From Acholoe squamosa (Eukaryota; Annelida; Polychaeta; Phyllodocida; Polynoidae), in assembly GCA_949317995.1 (NCBI GenBank), contig OX439046.1, forward strand, positions 74,354,286-74,418,285: a DNA stretch of 64,000 nucleotides, given 5' to 3'. Both the position numbers and the translations under genes were made by a program. Positions 61,320-64,000 of this stretch are shown here, one piece after another. The notes beneath the pieces are model-generated. The model saw only the letters and a list, made by a program, of their open reading frames with translations, made no database searches and was not told where the DNA came from. Numbering within the stretch: the first letter of the stretch is position 1; the number at the start of each line of letters is the position of its first letter.

Positions 61320-61700
61320 GTTGTATATCTGTTCCATAATCGTGCCTATTTAAATCCCAGCTCACCACCTGTCAGTTTTAGCACTACGTGCTGCAGGAAT
61401 AGAATTCAGTAATGTATTTGATCCTTTAGGGGCCGCAGATGCATTAATGCATCATGGTCGATTGGTCGTCATGATGCACCAATGAAGTTCTGGCTCGTAA
61501 GCACTTCATTGGAGCATCATTCCGATCCTCCTGGAGTTTGTGTATCAATCCTGTAGGGTCTGTATAAATGTAGCCACAGCGAGTTACTCACCAGGGCTGC
61601 AGTCGTGACGACACATGGGTATAATGCATCAGTGGTCCTTAAAGGGTTAATAATGGTATTATGATAATAACCAAGGGAGCCATCAATAGCACTGCATGGA
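61320..61700 (+). repeat. Tandem duplication, unit 3, with P insertion
   Basis: TTCCATAATCGTGCCTATTTAAATC, CTCACCACCTGTCAGTTTTA, CACTACGTGCTGCAGG, then a P element (61419-61650), then TATTATGATAATAACCAAGG and TAGCACTGCATGG. Confidence 0.8.
61419..61650. mobile_element. P-family element in duplication unit 3
   Basis: ATCCTTTAGGGGCCGCAGATG to GTGGTCCTTAAAGGGTTAA. Hairpin 2 has lost its centre (AATGAAGTTCTGGCTCGTAA); hinge AATCCTGTAGGGTCTGTATA; hairpin 1 is partial. Confidence 0.87.
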
Positions 61701-61819
61701 CATAGTAATGGGGCAGAGGAGGACATACATGTGTTTTGTGTATTAGTGGGTGGGCGGATGTACGTGTTGCTAGGGGAAGGCTGAAGCCATATAGGGCACA
61801 TAGCTATCCCTATCTGGAG

Positions 61820-62322
61820 GTCGCCATCTTTGTTCTTAGCCCCTGAAGCAATCTTGGATTTTGTCAGAGAATTCTGGGTAATCTCTTATCTCGACTCTCA
61901 TCTACCACAGAACAATGGCCACTGATAAGACTGATAGGGGAGATAAGCTGTGCCCTCCCTTTATCTTAATCACCCTAAGTACCTCCACATTGTTTCAGGT
62001 GTGAGGAGAGTGGATTTGCTTGATAGGGTGACAATGGCCTGCCCCTGGGTTTACTCTGTGTGGGTGATATGTAATGTCTTATTGAAATCTAAAGGTTATA
62101 TTTCTCTTGTATTTAAAGTATTAGATTTATACTAAACTTATATGATTAAACTTGACTGTATTTGCTATCCATAGATATACATTTTACAGAATAACTAGTA
62201 AATGAGGAAAAGGCCATCAAAGTAAACTGTACAAAGAGGATAACTTTAGGATTAGCCCCCGACTACATGAGCCACCTGGCTGCTTTTCTTACCGCTAGCA
62301 ATGTGCTAGTCCCGTATAGTAA
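61820..62322 (+). repeat. Dispersed duplication, copy 2 (pair with 52225-52615)
   Basis: GGTAATCTCTTATCTCGA, CCTTTATCTTAATCACCCTA, TTGATAGGGTGACAATGGCC, GTAAACTGTACAAAGAGG, TTAGCCCCCGACTACATGAG, GTGCTAGTCCCGTATA. It carries an extra ~100-bp AT-rich segment near 62070-62200. Confidence 0.75.
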
Positions 62323-63085
62323 CAGTGCAAGTATTTACTAGGATGGCGGGGGATGAAGAGAAGGGCGTGTAGATGGAGTGTGTGTGTGGGAGGGGGGGGG
62401 GGGTATAAGTGGACAGTAGCCATCCAATGTGTACACACACATACACGCTGAGTACCAGCGGCCAGTGACACATGTCATCACGATACACGATGGGTACCAG
62501 TGAGCAATGTTGACACACGTTTCCATGACAACTACAATAGGAGAGGCAGGTCCAACAGACAAACTTTCATGACTAGAGTAGGTAGGGATGGGGTCACTGC
62601 ATAGAAGGAATGGATGCCAATTTTGCATGGTTAGCGTATAACACTGGATAGACCAGTATAGTGCCCCCTAAAATTGTACAAGGTTTCAATCAGCTGAGAA
62701 ATGGCCACTCAAGTGGAGGGCTGTTGTGTAGCTTTTACAGTTGCTACCAAACCCCAAGGACTTGTGCCCTCATGGTTGACAGGGCCCATACATATTGTGG
62801 TCGTAGATATTTTTGTGCGTATTTTCGCAAGAAGAGAGACAAATAAGAAAAATTAATTCATGTGTACTTAAATTTGCGGATCCATACCACCTTAGACCAT
62901 TGGCTTGGGTGAGCCCTCAACCCTAGCCAGACCCAACCTTCAGCATCCCTCCACCAGATCCAGTCTCCTTGGATACCTCGGATACTCCATCAGCCATCTT
63001 GATTTGCCTCCCCGTGCACAACCTCCAAGGCTGCCATCCATCTAGCCCTGATCGATCTGTGTCCTCAGCCTGGTGCTAGGGCCAA
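62323..63085. other. No gene seen
   Basis: A run of ten or more G near 62392. No supported exon. Confidence 0.4.
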
Positions 63086-63091
63086 TTAAAA

Positions 63092-63415
63092 AAGGTGTGT
63101 TTCCAGTAACCCGACCGACCCTAGCAAAACAGGGACAAAAAAAAACTTTTTGTGATTTTTAAAAAGTTTTGTCTCATTTTTTCATATGTTAAAGAAATTT
63201 TTCATTACTTTTTGAGGAATTTTCCTGTATCCTTTTCGTGTTCTTCCCCCCTCTCGAAGTTGTCATTTTCCCATCATTATTTTACAATGAAATCAAAGAA
63301 TTTGGTACATCCATTGATATGTGCATGCCCTAACATTTCCTATATAAATGTAAAGAAAAAAAAATCTAACCTACCGGCCCTAGCTCTTTGAGCTATGTTA
63401 CTGGAAACACATCTT
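63092..63415. mobile_element. TIR element, AAGGTGTGTTTCCAGTAAC ends
   Basis: AAGGTGTGTTTCCAGTAACC and GTTACTGGAAACACATCTT are inverted repeats of about 19 bp. Inside them CCGACCGACCCTAGC and CTACCGGCCCTAGCTC also correspond. The interior is AT-rich and non-coding, about 324 bp. A broken relative is at 20831. Confidence 0.85.
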
Positions 63416-63584
63416 TTTTTTTTCTTGGCCTAGTATACCACACCTAGTATACCAGTCACATCATTGTCACCTAGGTACCTTAGGCTAGAGTGAGCTAGAT
63501 CAATTTAGGTTGAGGAAGCTGGCTGTATGGATAATGAACAATTTAAAAAATTGAAGTGATCCAAAAGTTAAATAATTTGACAAT

Positions 63585-63642
63585 CAATGCATCATGCAGA
63601 TTGCTGGTCATGATGCATGAATGCAGCCCTGGTGAGTAGGGT
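63585..63642. mobile_element. P-family fragment
   Basis: CAATGCATCATGCAGATTGC, TGGTCATGATGCATGAATGC, AGCCCTGGTGAGTAGGGT. Left arm and the first half of hairpin 1 only. Confidence 0.8.
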
Positions 63643-63856
63643 CCATAAAATGACCTTTTACATAGGTGCCTACAATAAGGAATGCAACTTTTCAGCTAAG
63701 AAAATGTGGCTTATGGTAAGGCCAGACCATCAGCTGAGGGCATGGCTTTATATAATATATAAACATGGATGCGTCTTATATGTGGGGTCTTCCTATGTGA
63801 CAATGACAGGTTTAGACAGTTAGGTTGTGGTGCTCATATCCACTGACGTGTCCTAT

Positions 63857-64000
63857 ACTGTAAAAAATTGTCCTCGAAATAAGGGCGGAATCCTTGGCCA
63901 AAAGTTGTCATAGATCCGTCATAATTTTCACAGAGATTCCTTGTACCCTTACACTGCCACCTGTGGCTTCTTGTAAAAACTACACTGGTTCACTGCAATA
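63857..64000 (+). mobile_element. ACTGTAA-family element, cut by window end
   Basis: ACTGTAAAAAATTGTCCTCG, AATCCTTGGCCAAAAGTTGT, TTTTCACAGAGATTCCTTGT, GTGGCTTCTTGTAAAAACTA, CACTGGTTCACTGCAATA. It continues beyond the window. Confidence 0.9.

Overview
The window looks like non-coding, transposon-dense nuclear DNA from an animal, probably a marine invertebrate. The evidence is introns with GT/AG sites and pyrimidine tracts, tRNA-type Pol III units, many short terminal-inverted-repeat (TIR) elements with target-site duplications (TSDs), minisatellites and long (TA)n, (GA)n and (CA)n tracts. There are no operons, ribosome-binding sites or long bacterial-type ORFs. I cannot name the species. Most open frames in the window are at chance level or run through repeats.

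Only two places look genic. On the minus strand, 13028-14461 holds three phase-compatible coding exons of a low-complexity, charged protein. An in-frame TAG and an apparent one-base loss make it a probable pseudogene or decaying gene. On the plus strand, 28578-28665 looks like a signal-peptide exon ending in a phase-1 splice donor; the rest of that gene is not seen. Three or four tRNA-like units lie in the first 3.3 kb: two copies of a tRNA-Arg-like unit inside a larger duplicated block, one tRNA-Ala-like unit, and one decayed unit.

The dominant feature is a family of palindromic elements, here called the P family, with about 35 to 40 intact or broken copies from 355 to 63640. A full copy has TTAACCCTTTAAGGGCCGC-type ends and outer arms of about 60 bp. 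The arms enclose two hairpins separated by a hinge. The units are modular, so copies carry one, two or three hairpins. In one copy (6165-7323) the hinge has expanded into a satellite of about 23 units of 41 bp. In two others (25.3 and 32.5 kb) an outer-arm segment has become a 34-bp tandem array. P copies are also targets for other elements and repeatedly sit between short local duplications of host sequence.

Other families defined by comparing copies inside the window are: ACTGTAA elements (9 copies); CACTGAAAA foldbacks flanked by TA (3); AGGAGGGTGTTGC elements (2); GGAGGGTNTTGCC elements (2); GGGAGTGRTCATT elements (4); TATTGGCC...TCCTATA elements (4); GATCCACC elements (3); TAAGCGCC elements (6); CAGTGG elements (2); and single elements with clear TSDs at 9950-10412 (9 bp) and 25649-26139 (8 bp). 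A compact three-way-junction fold lies at 41424-41477. An unexplained 14-mer, GAGGCGTGAGTGAA, recurs eight times, only around the 13-14.5 kb gene.

Layout: 0-3.3 kb tRNA-like units and P copies; 5.7-8.5 kb satellites; 9.4-12 kb foldbacks; 12.6-16.3 kb the decaying gene and the 14-mer; 16.8-26.3 kb P copies, a minisatellite and hAT-like elements; 26.4-29.4 kb the signal-peptide exon; 30-48.8 kb dense P copies with other elements; 49-59 kb mixed elements and (TA)n tracts; 60-62.3 kb a tandem duplication carrying different insertions; 63-64 kb two more short elements. Names and boundaries of families are mine, drawn from this sequence alone; no database was consulted.
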